The notes beneath the pieces were generated by a model, which saw only the letters and a list, made by a program, of their open reading frames with translations, was not told the DNA's origin and did not search any database. A stretch of 64,000 nucleotides of DNA from Vanilla planifolia (Eukaryota; Streptophyta; Magnoliopsida; Asparagales; Orchidaceae). This document shows, piece after piece, positions 10,625 through 23,000 of the stretch. How positions within the stretch are numbered: the stretch's first letter is position 1; the number at the start of each line of letters is the position of its first letter. The DNA lies in the NCBI GenBank assembly GCA_023846275.1, contig CM043878.1, positions 9,183,501 to 9,247,500 of the forward strand. The letters run 5' to 3'. Position numbers and translations under genes: made by a program.

Positions 10625-10882
10625 TATACTTTGATCCAATATATATAGGATCAGATGCAACCTTCATGCTAAATACTCTAAAGATTTGCTGATGTTAATT
10701 TAAGGAATTCTCAATATTCTTTTGATTTGAAACGGTTCTTTTTCAATCCTTGAAAGAATTTATTGTAGAAGTGCACCTTACAGAATAATATTTAATTTAG
10801 TAGGGTTACCGTGCTTATATTGTTTACCATATAATCAAGTTTCACTGTATGGGGTAGTCTGAAATAATTTTTTTTGTCACAG

Positions 10883-11017
10883 GTGGCCAGTGTAGGGCAT
10901 GATTATGATCATACTGCAGCAATTGATCTTCTAAATAATGTCAAAATAGCTGGTGGGTTGGCTGTTGCAATCATAATGATGCCTTTCAGTTTTGAGGGCC
11001 AAAGAAGGCAGAAAGAG
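10883..11017 (+). CDS. ARC3-like exon A (FtsZ-like region)
   Basis: It encodes residues 1-45 of the visible protein, from VASVGHDYDHTAAIDLL to PFSFEGQRRQKE, phase 0 at both ends. The acceptor is TTTTTTGTCACAG and the donor GAG|GTAGTA. The block PFSFEG is a hallmark of ARC3 and of FtsZ-type GTPase folds at this position. An acceptor-type start means more exons must lie upstream. Confidence 0.88.
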
Positions 11018-14000
11018 GTAGTACTATCCATTTTATCTGTAATCATTGTGAGTTATGGTTTGATATTTTACTCCTATAAGGAGCTTATCTAGCTGAGCCC
11101 ATGGATTACTTTTGGTTGTGTATACACTATATATTATTATGTTTAGCTTAATGTTGCTTTTGGTTGTGTTTACACAATATATTTTTTTTAAATTAATTTT
11201 GAAATTATTGACATATTTTGTGTTATTGTATTGTTGGCTTTGTGAACTTGCACGATTAAAGACACTTTGACATAGTATAGGTGCATGGCAAACTTTTATT
11301 AACATATGATATTTGCTTGTAGCACAGCATGTTGGAATATAGTATTGGCATAGGAAAAACAACATACTTGTCTAAATGCAGTTACTGGGCTTATTTTGCA
11401 CTTTAAGTAACTAAGACATTATGTTCAGCACACTTTGTTTTGACGTGTAAAAAGATCTGCTTAACTATTGTTTTGTTGAATCCATTTCAGAGCCAAATAA
11501 TTTTTGTCCATGTTGTTTTATATCTATTTTCTGTTTTGATCTTTTGCGTTAATCTTGAACTTTGCCAATAAGTACCTACTTATTCGGCAATTTCCTTAGC
11601 TCAGCTTGCCTTCTCCTACTTTGCAATTTAACGGCTCCATTTGTGTCTTGTGTTCTTGGGATATATCTTATCAGAGCTTTTTTTGCAGTTTGTTTGCACT
11701 TATTTAAAATGACATTTGTTTTGTTTTGTTTTGAGGCAGGGTTAAAAAATTTGCACATATTTAATGGTTGAAAATTCGGTTGCATTATGTTTATTGTTTC
11801 TAAATAGCTTCATTTGCTCTTTCAAAATCTTTAAACACTTTTTTTCTAGCCTTCCATCTTGCTCATTGATTTTATTTGACCTCTTTTTTTTTTGCAAGTA
11901 TTTAAGTTGTTTACTAAATATGTTGACTCTTTTACAATTTTATTGTTTACAATTTGCTGTTTTGGCAGACCGAGCAGTGATTATGTCCTGTTATTAAATT
12001 TTCCAATGGAGAAAAGAGGTGCAAAGTTGAAACTTTACTAGGCACAAGCAATATCTAGTTTTACATTATGTTCAATTATTTTCCTTTTTGGGTTGTTTGG
12101 GTATGTCAACTTTTAGATCCTGTTGTATGGTCGTGTTTTGTACAGTGATAAGTTTTCAACCAATTAAGCAAGTAACCAATTGACAATATGCCACAATGAC
12201 TAGTGACTCACCATTATGAAGTGCACCTCACATTCACAAATAAAATTTTGGCATAGCTTAAATGCATCGAATCACATGTTTCATTTAGAATTAGAGCTAC
12301 GTGAAGCCTTTGGCATTGTGTTTTTGTGTTTCAAAGAAATTGATCCTTCAGCATTCAAGTTTGATGATTAGGTGTGAATTGAGATAGGAAATGCATTTGG
12401 CATGATGTTTGATAAGGTTTTGGAATGCATTGGATAAAGAAATTATCATAGAATCATAGACAATGATTGAAATAGATAGACAATGTCTTTTAAATAAGAT
12501 TTGGTTGTTACAAATTATCAAGTTTTCTCATCAATTGAAAATATTGTTGTGGGAATTAATTAAATGAGCAAGTATGAAGTGAAACAAGAGAATTTAATGG
12601 TTTTTCATGATGATTATTAGGTTGTGTAAGCTAATGAAAGAGACAAAAATCTTTTGGAATTTGCTTCAGAATATGATGTTGCTCTTGGTACCTTTTTTAT
12701 GAAATGGAAAGATTATTTGATTACTTATAAAAATGAGTCAATCAGAACATGAATTGATTATTTTATTTTGAGTAAAAGAGATTGTTTTATTGTAAGCTTA
12801 TCATAGGAGAATGTTTGACAACACCAATGGTGTTAGTCTTTACAAGTTGTAAAAGAAGATAAATAAAACTATGTCATAAGATTGAATAGTGACTAACAAA
12901 TTATAATTTTATTCAAAAGTAAAGTCTTGAGTTAGCCTTTAGCATGGAGATCAGGGAGCTAATCCTATGTGAAACTGTGTTACTATTTGTATTTATGAGA
13001 AAGCTAATTATGCATTTGGAGAATCTTAAATTCCAAAGTTATAAGAAGTTTGATGGTGGGAGTACTAGAAAAGGTTAAAGAAAAGAATGTGTTATGAATT
13101 TTTTTCCATTTTAAAAATTCAAAGAATTTTGAGGGATATAGGTTCTGCATTTTTGTAGAATTTGAAAACAAATTATTTTTGTGACACTTTTAGGCACAAA
13201 AAAGTTTGAAAAAGTATTCTCATATCTCAATTTTTTATTCACAAAAAACACATTTTCCAAAGCATTTTTCATTTTTTTAAAATGACTTTTAACCGTGCAA
13301 GTTGTATGCAAAGTCTTAAACTAGATCAATGAAGGCTGAAAAATGATTAATGATGCAAATAAAGATGTTTTCAAGGATTTATATAAGAAATTGGATGTTA
13401 AAGATGGAAAAAGAAATGCATACATATGCATGTGTGCTTATTTGAATAGACTTGCAAAAGTAAACAAGAGAAAAACTAAATGCTTTAGCAAATATAATCT
13501 ATCAATTACAATGATTAAAAGGCATGGATTGATAGCTAAGGCATTAATTCTAGAGGGATGAATAATTTCCAAGAGCTTTTCAATGCATGCTACAAAAATG
13601 TGGTTGATTTAAGGAGATTAGTTCTTCAAAAGAAGCTAAAACTTTTTGTGACTAATCCATAAAATGGAAGCGAGTAAACTTTTAGGAAGGTGAATAAATG
13701 TGTAACAGTAAGTTCATATGCATTCTTATATACATGTATGTATGAGAGAAGAAAGTCTCCCTTGGTTTGAAAGATTATTCGATTTTCTTAAAAACCAAAA
13801 TATCACATGATAATTGAAAGAAAATATTTTGATTCCCTTTTAAATAACAAATGAGATGTCTAGAATTGCACAAATTATAGGGAAATTTTGATTAACCATA
13901 TTTTGCAACTTTAGGAGAGTGATTTTGCTATATGATACGACGCTATTGTATTCCATGATCAGTTTGATTTTATGCTAAATATTTTGAAAACAAAATCCAT

Positions 14001-17000
14001 ACAACTGCTGATAAGTTTTTGGAGAAATTTAATGCAAAAAAAGGAACTTTATGTGATAATTGTTGATTCTATAATATAATCCCAAGTGAAGTACTTCAAA
14101 AGGCTATGGAAAACAAAATTGTTTGCATCACACATACTAAAGCTACTAGTGGGATCTATAATGAAGTAATGAAAAGTGCACATAATCAAAAAATACTTAT
14201 TGATTTTTTTTGAAATAGTTAGACTTTATCAAGGCTCTAATTAAGTTCTTATTTTTTGTATCAATTCTAGATGTTCTTATTTGTCAAATTCTATATGTAG
14301 TGTCATGGTGTATAGTTTTTGTATATGATATTGTACTTATTCATGAAGCCATAGGTTTTAATTCAAAAATTGAGTAATGGAGAATGACCATAGAGTTCAC
14401 AATTGTTTCATGAGAAGCAGGATACCATCACTACCTTCACCCTGGATATAGAATTAGTTGTATGATGTTGCATTAGAAGAAATTTGGTTGTGAAGCTTCA
14501 TCACATGTCTATATCTAAAGTTTATGAACTCTATATCATTTGGTAGAAATGCCCTGTGATAATTTCATAGAGGTTCAGTTTGTCAAAAAAAATGTGACAA
14601 TAAACTATTAGAAATGCTTTACAATTTTATATTTTAAGGAAGAGTGTTGTTGTTAGATCGTGTAATGGCATTAATAGTTTCTTGTGCATGTGGGATTTGA
14701 AGCAATTTGGTTGTCAAATTTTGTTGCATATCTAGATCTAATGGTTATGGACTCTATCTTATGCAATAAAGGTGCTATATGGTGATTTGATAGAGGTTTA
14801 GTTTGTCAAGAAAGAAGTGGTAGTAAGCTGAAGAAATGTTTGGCGTGCTTATATTTTAAATAGGTAGAGTGTAATGGCGCTAAGGTATTCATGTTTAGTG
14901 AGATTAAGTTTATTATTATTGTTATTGTTATCGTCATTCAAGGGACTTGATTATTGGTAATTAATTTTTTTCCCTCAACTAAATGAAAGTTATGATTATC
15001 CCTTGCTAGTGCTTGTTTTCAGTTAGTTAACCTGTCTAAGTAATGAACTTTTGCACTTTGTATGCCTTTAAAAGATGCTTTGCTTGTAAAACTCTATATT
15101 CTAGTGCTTTTAGTATTTTGTTATTAGTTATGTTAGTTCTTTTTTGAACAATACAAGAAATTCTCTTGTGCATGCTCTTATTTGATATGGTGATGTTAAT
15201 TTGTTGTGAATGCAGATGAATGCCTTACTGAAGAAGTTAAGATCATGTTCAAAATTCTACATTGGTACGTCTCTTACCAAACAATTATACATGCATCCAT
15301 TCAACTTACAGTTGAGGTGCTTGTGTGACCATCAAATACATATATGCATGTAAAACTATTCGTTAGGGGTAATGTAATTGTCCATGCCATACAAACAAAG
15401 TTTTATATTAAAAATAAAGATTATGCAAAATAAGTCAACAACTCACTACTGATGTATCAATTGTTTGTATTATTTTAATTATGGTGTCTCATATCTCCTT
15501 GAAAACATATCCAACAAAGGACCTTATACATTGTATGGAGATGTTCTACATTCATTTTGTGTAAGTTCAAGCACAACCATAAAAGTAGGTTCGTGGGTTC
15601 TAACGAGATGAGTTATCCTTTAATTAAAGGATAAGGTGAACATTAACTTTCACAAATTATTTGTAAACTTTCACCTTTTTTTGTTGGTATGAACTTTATT
15701 ATCAACATTAGAATACTGACAAATTGATTTACTGTGATCACCTCATTCAGGTTTGCATGGATGGACAAATTGGTTGGTTCAAATATGTCAATTTCTCTTT
15801 GTTCTTTTTTACTAACAGACATGTTGAAATTAGGTGATTGCCTTTTCTTTTTCTCCTTTCTTTGACTAGGACTTCTTTACTCTTTTGTCCTTTTTAAGGA
15901 TGTTGGTAGTAAGGTAGCCAGGTGACATGAGATTGGACCTGAATGGAGTCAATGACCAATGAAATGAAACTCATGCTTGAACATGCACAAACAATGGAAT
16001 CTCGGGCTAGTAAAAAGGAAATATCTTGGTCTTGGTTGGTGATGGCAGTGCACTATGGTGACTTGGGTCAAGTTTGCTTGAGTCTTGGGCTAGGCTTGTG
16101 TTGATTGTGACTACAAGATGAGAAGCATCACCTCAAGCAGTGTTGAGGAGGCGATACTTGGGTCAAGGGGGTGCTTTGATTCCCCTATAAGGTTGTTGTG
16201 GTTGTAGGCAAGGTAGATGCCCATGGACAGATCTCAACATTGGCGAAGCTATTTGCATCCAGTATGGTTGCAAGTTTGGGAGATGCAGTGGTGGGCAATG
16301 GATACTGTAGGTCCTGTCTAGGGAGCAGGAGCAGGGAGAGGCATTAGAGAGGTTATAACATCAAGACCTTGGGGCTAGTAGGCTGCATGGTGGTCCTCCT
16401 ATTTCTTGGTCTCCTTTTCCTTTTGCTTTTGAGTCCTTTTACTCTTGTCTTTTTCTTTTCCATCTGTTTCCTGTATCTCTAGTGACTACCACTCCCCCTG
16501 TTCCCTTTCTCTTCTTTCTATTCCTTTAGTTGCATCCTTTTGGGTGGTTTGTTAGCTAGATCACTAGAGACTTATCGGATCTCCACTTATCTCCAGTAAC
16601 TAGAGATGATCCATTGTATTGTCCTTTTAGACATGATCAAGGCCAACTTGATGTAAAGGTTGTTTTCAATCCATGACTAAGAGATATATGTTGATGAATA
16701 CCATTATGACCATCTTTTTATTTTTTTTGTTTCTTGAAGTTTTTTCATACTATTTGCTACAAATTTATTCCTTTTGACAGATTATAGATGAAGCTCAATC
16801 TTGGAAGAATATCTGGTTTAGGCATTCATGATTTGATTAGGATTAGCTTTGTTAATCAAAATGAGGGTCATTGCTAATCATTGTTTTTGGGTCAATTGGA
16901 TTCAGCATTGGGAGTATTTTGAGTAATAATTTCTTTTGATTTCAATATACTTGTGGTAATGAAACCATTTTTGAGAATCAATCACACTCTGCCCAATGTT

Positions 17001-20000
17001 TTTATTATATAAAACATAAATCAAGAAACATTAGTGTAATTAATAATATTGAGAACACCAAATTCCAGAAGCGAGAGTGATGCTAGAACATTGTGTTAAT
17101 TCCAAATTGCTTGTCCAAAAGCAAAAGAACCATGACAAAAGTTACGATAAAACACATCCAAACTGTAAAGTTCAAAAATCCAAATATAGTCTCAGTATGT
17201 CTATATATATATATATATATATCAAAACTTACCCATAGCACCCTCTCCAAAGCCTATGTTGGTTGCCACTAGATTCCATTGCTCGATGCACACTTGTGGG
17301 TTGGTCTGTAATGTAAGTAGCAAAATGAATTTTACAACTCAGTGGATAAACTAATAACTGCAAGTAATAAGTCAATAAATAATGTAATAAAGTTAATTAA
17401 TTAATAATAATAATAAAGCTATAGTAATTATATGTTATATATGACATACTCGCTAAAAATATCATTAGGGTATGATGTATATCATGCTTATACTCATGCA
17501 TATGTATAATCAAATCAAGTTTTTTATATTAATTTTTTTTTTCATTTATTTTTACTCATTCTGTTTTTATTTTATTCTTTTCTTTTTCAAAAGAAGGCCT
17601 GATTTTCTCCAAATGACCATTGTTCTTAGCTCAGCTCATGAGATTCTATTACATTGATATCTATTTGTCTTGTTATCATCTCATAGTAGGACCTCAACCT
17701 GTAGACATATTGTCTTATTACCTCTTATTCAGTTCGTAACGATAATGGTATTATATTATCTCTGCTCATCCAACACATAAACATAACTGAGAAAAAGGTT
17801 TAATATCGAACCACTCATCAAGCCGTAACGATGTCACTCTACTCTAATCTGTAACAATAACAATGTATTGTTGCTAGTGATAATTTCAATTTGTAAACAT
17901 AATTTATTCTCATCATATACAATATTAATATTCTAAGGCTCTTGATTTTCATCAACTTCTTTTTGTTCATTAATAATTTTTTCAAAACATGTTTTAGTAC
18001 ACAAAAATTAGATATATTATATACATGCACGTATCTAATTATGTCTTATGCAACATGTAATGTTAATAAACACGTCCCTTTCAATTCATAATACATGCTT
18101 ACTCATTTAAGGTAATGCCATGCAGTTCATATGAATGAATCATAAATATGTAGCAATTCTTAAATCATAATTATATAAGTTTATTTATCTAGTTCTTCTA
18201 GGATGGTTCTCCTTCTAACTTCTTGCCTTTTATGTCTTACACAATCACATGGCACAAATCAACACAATATATTCACTTTTTTTAATCATAATAAGTACTC
18301 AAATTCTCATTTTACTTATGCACCTAAAACTTTACAAATTCTCTATACACAATAGCATATATGTGTCATACATTTAGACTGATATACAGTACATCTGCCG
18401 CACAAGTACGCAGCTTCCATCAACCAAAATCTTGTTGCTGCATACAAAAATTGGTTGTCAGAAGCCAATCAAAGTATGCAAGTGTGTCAGACCGTGAGTT
18501 GTGAGCGATTGAAGCTAAATGCAACACTTCAAATTTAAAGAATTGTGACAATATATCAACTCAAGTTTTCCCAAATATTCACTTATTCCTTTAATATGCC
18601 TAGACTGATGTACAATATGCTCACCTCCCAGCCAATACTTCAAATCAGGTGACCTTAAGCTTCGTGCATACAGTTCAGCAATACGTCTACCGAAAAATTC
18701 ACATGCAAGACTTAATTTGCTTAGCCTTCTCACACTTAAGCTGCTCACGTTACTTTTGATCTAAGGATTCCCTACAACTTTACTGTAGCTATTGCCAAAT
18801 CTCTAGCAAACCAGTAAAAAATTACTTCAAAAACAGCAATGCATAAGGAAAATCAATTGCATAACCCAAAGAAATGCATGTAGCATTACCTTCTTCATTT
18901 CTTCTTTTTCTTTTCTTCTCCCTCATCAACTATAGCAATTGCCTGTTCAGCATTGCAATAGCTCGCATTCTATTTGATTTTCAAATCTTTCTGTCTGTCT
19001 GTCTCTCTCTCTCTCTAATTAAGCACAGCAGCAACAACTTTATTAAGAAAAGAAGTTCAACATTAGCAAAAAGTTTCACAAAAAATTCCTTGGTTCTCAC
19101 CTCAAGGCAGCAGTACTTCTTTCCTTATGCCAACTGCAGCTTTTCTCCTCCGGTTTTCACTTATTCCTCTTGGTTGGTACTCACTATTTTCTTTAATTTC
19201 TCTACTAAGAGTTGCATGCAAAAAACTCCACTAGCTTCTAGCCCTAAAGTAGCACTCTTAAGATAGTATTTTTGCTAAAAGACCTAATTACCCTTTCTTT
19301 TTTTTCAAAGGAAAATGTTAAGGGAATTTAATCCCCTTGCAAACTTAAATAATTCCCAAAACAGAAACCAATCTTAATTATAAAATCATTGAAATTTAAA
19401 AATAAGCCATTAAACTTTGGCAGCATCGTTCAAATTAATTTGACTTTTAAAAATTACAAACTATATACCATTAGATTTCTTTTAATAAGCTCTTAACATG
19501 CTTATCGATTAATTCTGAAATACTTTGTTTGATAAGATATGTCCAAAATAATATTATTTTATCCTATTATAAGTCATTCAAATATTAAAATCAAATCTCA
19601 AATATCTAAGTAGAAACCGTTAAGGAGAGATTCAAGATGTTATAGTTAGAGGCCTATATATTTGAATGCTTTTCAACTCTTAGTATAATGGAAATTTTGA
19701 TGTGCATCTTCAAGCATTGCAACTTTTGTTTTCTGCAAATTTAAAGAAATATGAAAATTTTTTATACTTTTGATTGTAATCATTGCAAATTGCTTGCTTG
19801 AACTTTTTTCCCTTTCCATTAATTGGTTAAACTTCGAAATTAAGATCCTTTGCGTGCAAACAAGTTGGAAAATCTTGTTGGGAATCCTTCCACTTTCCCT
19901 CTATTATTAAGCCCCTTTTTCTTTATTATTTTCTTTTTTTTTCATTACATCAAATTTTAAGTTCTATTTATTGATTTTTGCTGACAATTCAACTCAAACT

Positions 20001-23000
20001 GAATATTGTTGACGATATGGCACACATTTTTTGTTAGTTTGTACCCATTCTTGCAAATTTGCAAAAACTAATGATCATTTGTTCTTTCATTGCTTTTACT
20101 CACGATGGTGGTTAGTAGTGCTTAATGGGACATGGCTTGATATATAGGACATCTTTTTTGTTGTACCTTGCTAGATATTTTTGGTTGATTCTCATGTTCT
20201 TTCTTGTAGTTTCAATTTTTTCTCTAGTAGAACATATGAAGAAAAATACACATGTGAATCTTTAATAGTATGGAAAATTATTGAATTTTTTTTCTCAATA
20301 AGGTTTTTAAGATGGCTTCTTGTATCTTACACAATCACCAATTAAAAGTGATTCCTCTAATCTCAACCTTCCCAAATATTAATGAAGCATTAGTGGAGCT
20401 TGATCTTTATTTCCATTCAAGATTATTACTCATTATTTTTCTTATTATGAGTTTGGTTCACTTGTGAAAGACTAGATATTTTGTAATATAAATAGTGGCT
20501 TAATTATCATTGCGATAGGAAAAAACTTTGGATATTGAAATCTAAATTCTATATGTAAATGTTTCACCAATAGCCTCTTATAGGCTATATGAGTTATGGC
20601 TTAATGCTTAGCTTCATCACTAGATTGAGCTAGCATCATGTTATTTTTTTTAGAATGGACTGGATTTCTTCTTAAAAGGATTCATACCCTCAAGTCGATT
20701 GTTTAGTTAGCATTATAACATGCCTCAATATGCAGATGAGAATGCATTGAAAACAACAATCCTTTTTTGCTCATCCCTTCGATGTATTTAATTTTTTTTT
20801 TATAACAACCCAATGCTTGGTTGAGTAATAATCAAGTTGATTAATTTGCCTCCCCATCATTAGAAACAAGGTTCGTCTTCCGAGGGCTCTCTATCATCAT
20901 CTAAAAATTGCATATTCGTATCATTCAAAATCTTAGTAGTTTTGGTGTCTTGTAGAGCTGCCTCTTGTAGTAAATCAAGTGCATAATTTTATTGGGACAA
21001 GATAATTTTTTGCTTATTATAAGTTATCTCAATCTCAAGAAAGTATTGTTGACTTTTTAAATTTTTATTGACAAAATACTTCATCAGATATGTTTTTGTT
21101 TGTTCAATTCTTAAAAGAGTCATTTTTAGTGATGAAAATATTATCTAAATAGATAACAAGGATGATGATATCACGAGCACGAAATGAGTTGTCTAGTACC
21201 ATCAAGATTGAAGGCAATAAAAATCTGGCTAGACTTTTGAAGCTAACTATGAGTTTGTTTTAAGATCTAATTAGTTTTTTTTTTCAAATTTAAAAAATAA
21301 TCCACTCTTTATCATGAGCAACAAATTCAGTGGATGCTTCCATATATGGATAGTTTTCTTAAGAGTTTCAAAGGGAAAGGTATTCTTAACATTAAGTTAA
21401 AACATAGGCTACCCTTGATCGTAAGAGAGAATATGGTATAGATCACATTAACACATGAAATAGGAGAAAAATCTAGTGTTGATTAGTTCTATTGTTTGAG
21501 CAAGGCCTTTAACAATTATGCAAGCCTTGTATTTATAAATGGTACAAATTTTCTTGTACTTAAAAATAAAAAAAATTATCAATAAACAACAATATTTGGA
21601 TCTAAAGGAGACTGAATTGGTTCTGACATCTTGCGAGAGGTGAGGAAAGACATTTAATGCTAGCAGTTTGTGGCCACTTAGGATGCATTTTGTACTTCCT
21701 GTTAAGTGTTGGAGATAGCATCCTTGAATGGTCTAAATGATGTGCCATTGGAACGATAGCACCTTGGGAAAAAGAGAAGTAACACAAATATCTAAAAAAT
21801 AGAGGCTTCATCATTTGTTACTACCACAAATCCACAACCTTGTGGTTAGATTCTAAAAAACACAGTGTTCAATGTAGTAGTTATAAAGGAATTTTAGAAG
21901 TTGGTTAATAGATAATAGAGTCATTGGGAATTTGTGGGTATAGAGAACATAGTGAAGGGAGAAATTTTTAGATGTTGGAATGGAACTTATATTTGTAATA
22001 AAAAAATAGAAACCTTCTACAATGTCAACAAAATGTATTAATTAGGATGAGGTTAATGTAAAAAAGGTGTAGCAATTACCAATTATGTGGAATATGACAC
22101 CATTATCTAAAATTAAGGGTTCTTCATAAGCAGCATTGAGGACATTTGGAGCAATAGACACAACTTGAGTAGAGGATTGGGCAGCTAACATTTGTTGGAG
22201 TTGCTTGAACTTTTCGTAATTATCTCAAGATGGAGTGAGGTCAGCATCTTTAGTCAATGGTTTTGTAGGTGCTTTACAATTGATGATATTGACCCACTCA
22301 TACTTTCCAAATTTGAGTCATCAATTTTTAGAAACATGGTTGGTACTACCACAATTAGAGACAATGAAGAAGTCTTGCAGGGTTGGAACCTAGGCATTGT
22401 CCATTAAAACTAAGTTTAGAAGCTTGGCTACAACCGCAATTGTGACCATCAAAAAATTGAGTAGAAGTTCTAAAAAGATGTGACTCCTCCTTTAGCAATG
22501 ATTTGATACTGAATCAACCATGGATCCCTTAAGATCATGAAGGAATTTTGCAACAATGAAATCTTCCCATCGGTTAAATGGATGAAATTCAAGCACTTGA
22601 TCCAGGGCAAGTTGCAAAGTGCCAAAGTACTCTTAGAGAAAGATTTTTCTTGTTGTAAGTTGAATATCTTCTCTTGTAATTGAAATGCTTTTGAGGTATT
22701 CTTTGTTTGGGAATACATCTTATGGAGCATATTATAAACCTTCTTAACAGGGCCAAAAAACATAATAGTGAAAGAAATATAAGATTTTGTTTTATTTAGA
22801 AGCTAACTTATGATTATGTAGTTTTTTTTTTTGTATACCTTGTGAGAGTTAGAACTCTTGTACTTAGTGCTAGAGGGAGTGTCTAAAAGAAATATTAATT
22901 TCTTGGTTAGCAACAAAAACTTTTAATATGAGGAAATGTGAATTGCTCAGTTTTCTTGGTTAGCAACAAGATCTTTGAATAGTTATTTTCACATTAGGTA

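Larger units (their letters stand above)
11018..15215. other. ARC3 intron, 4.2 kb
   Basis: AT-rich intron. It holds an RTE-type LINE remnant (12610-14190) and a diverged tandem duplication (14430-14875). The rest (11018-12600) shows nothing recognisable. Confidence 0.8.

Noticed and set aside
5483..10680. Reading across the empty Copia site (MIGSFLGGRNSIDKL...) as an exon split by the insertion
   Set aside because: It stays open for only about 45 codons, lacks clear splice borders and has no convincing match to the missing ARC3 segment.
18874..19266. 130-codon plus-strand frame
   Set aside because: It is built on a CT simple repeat and T-rich sequence; hydrophobic and serine-rich by composition only.
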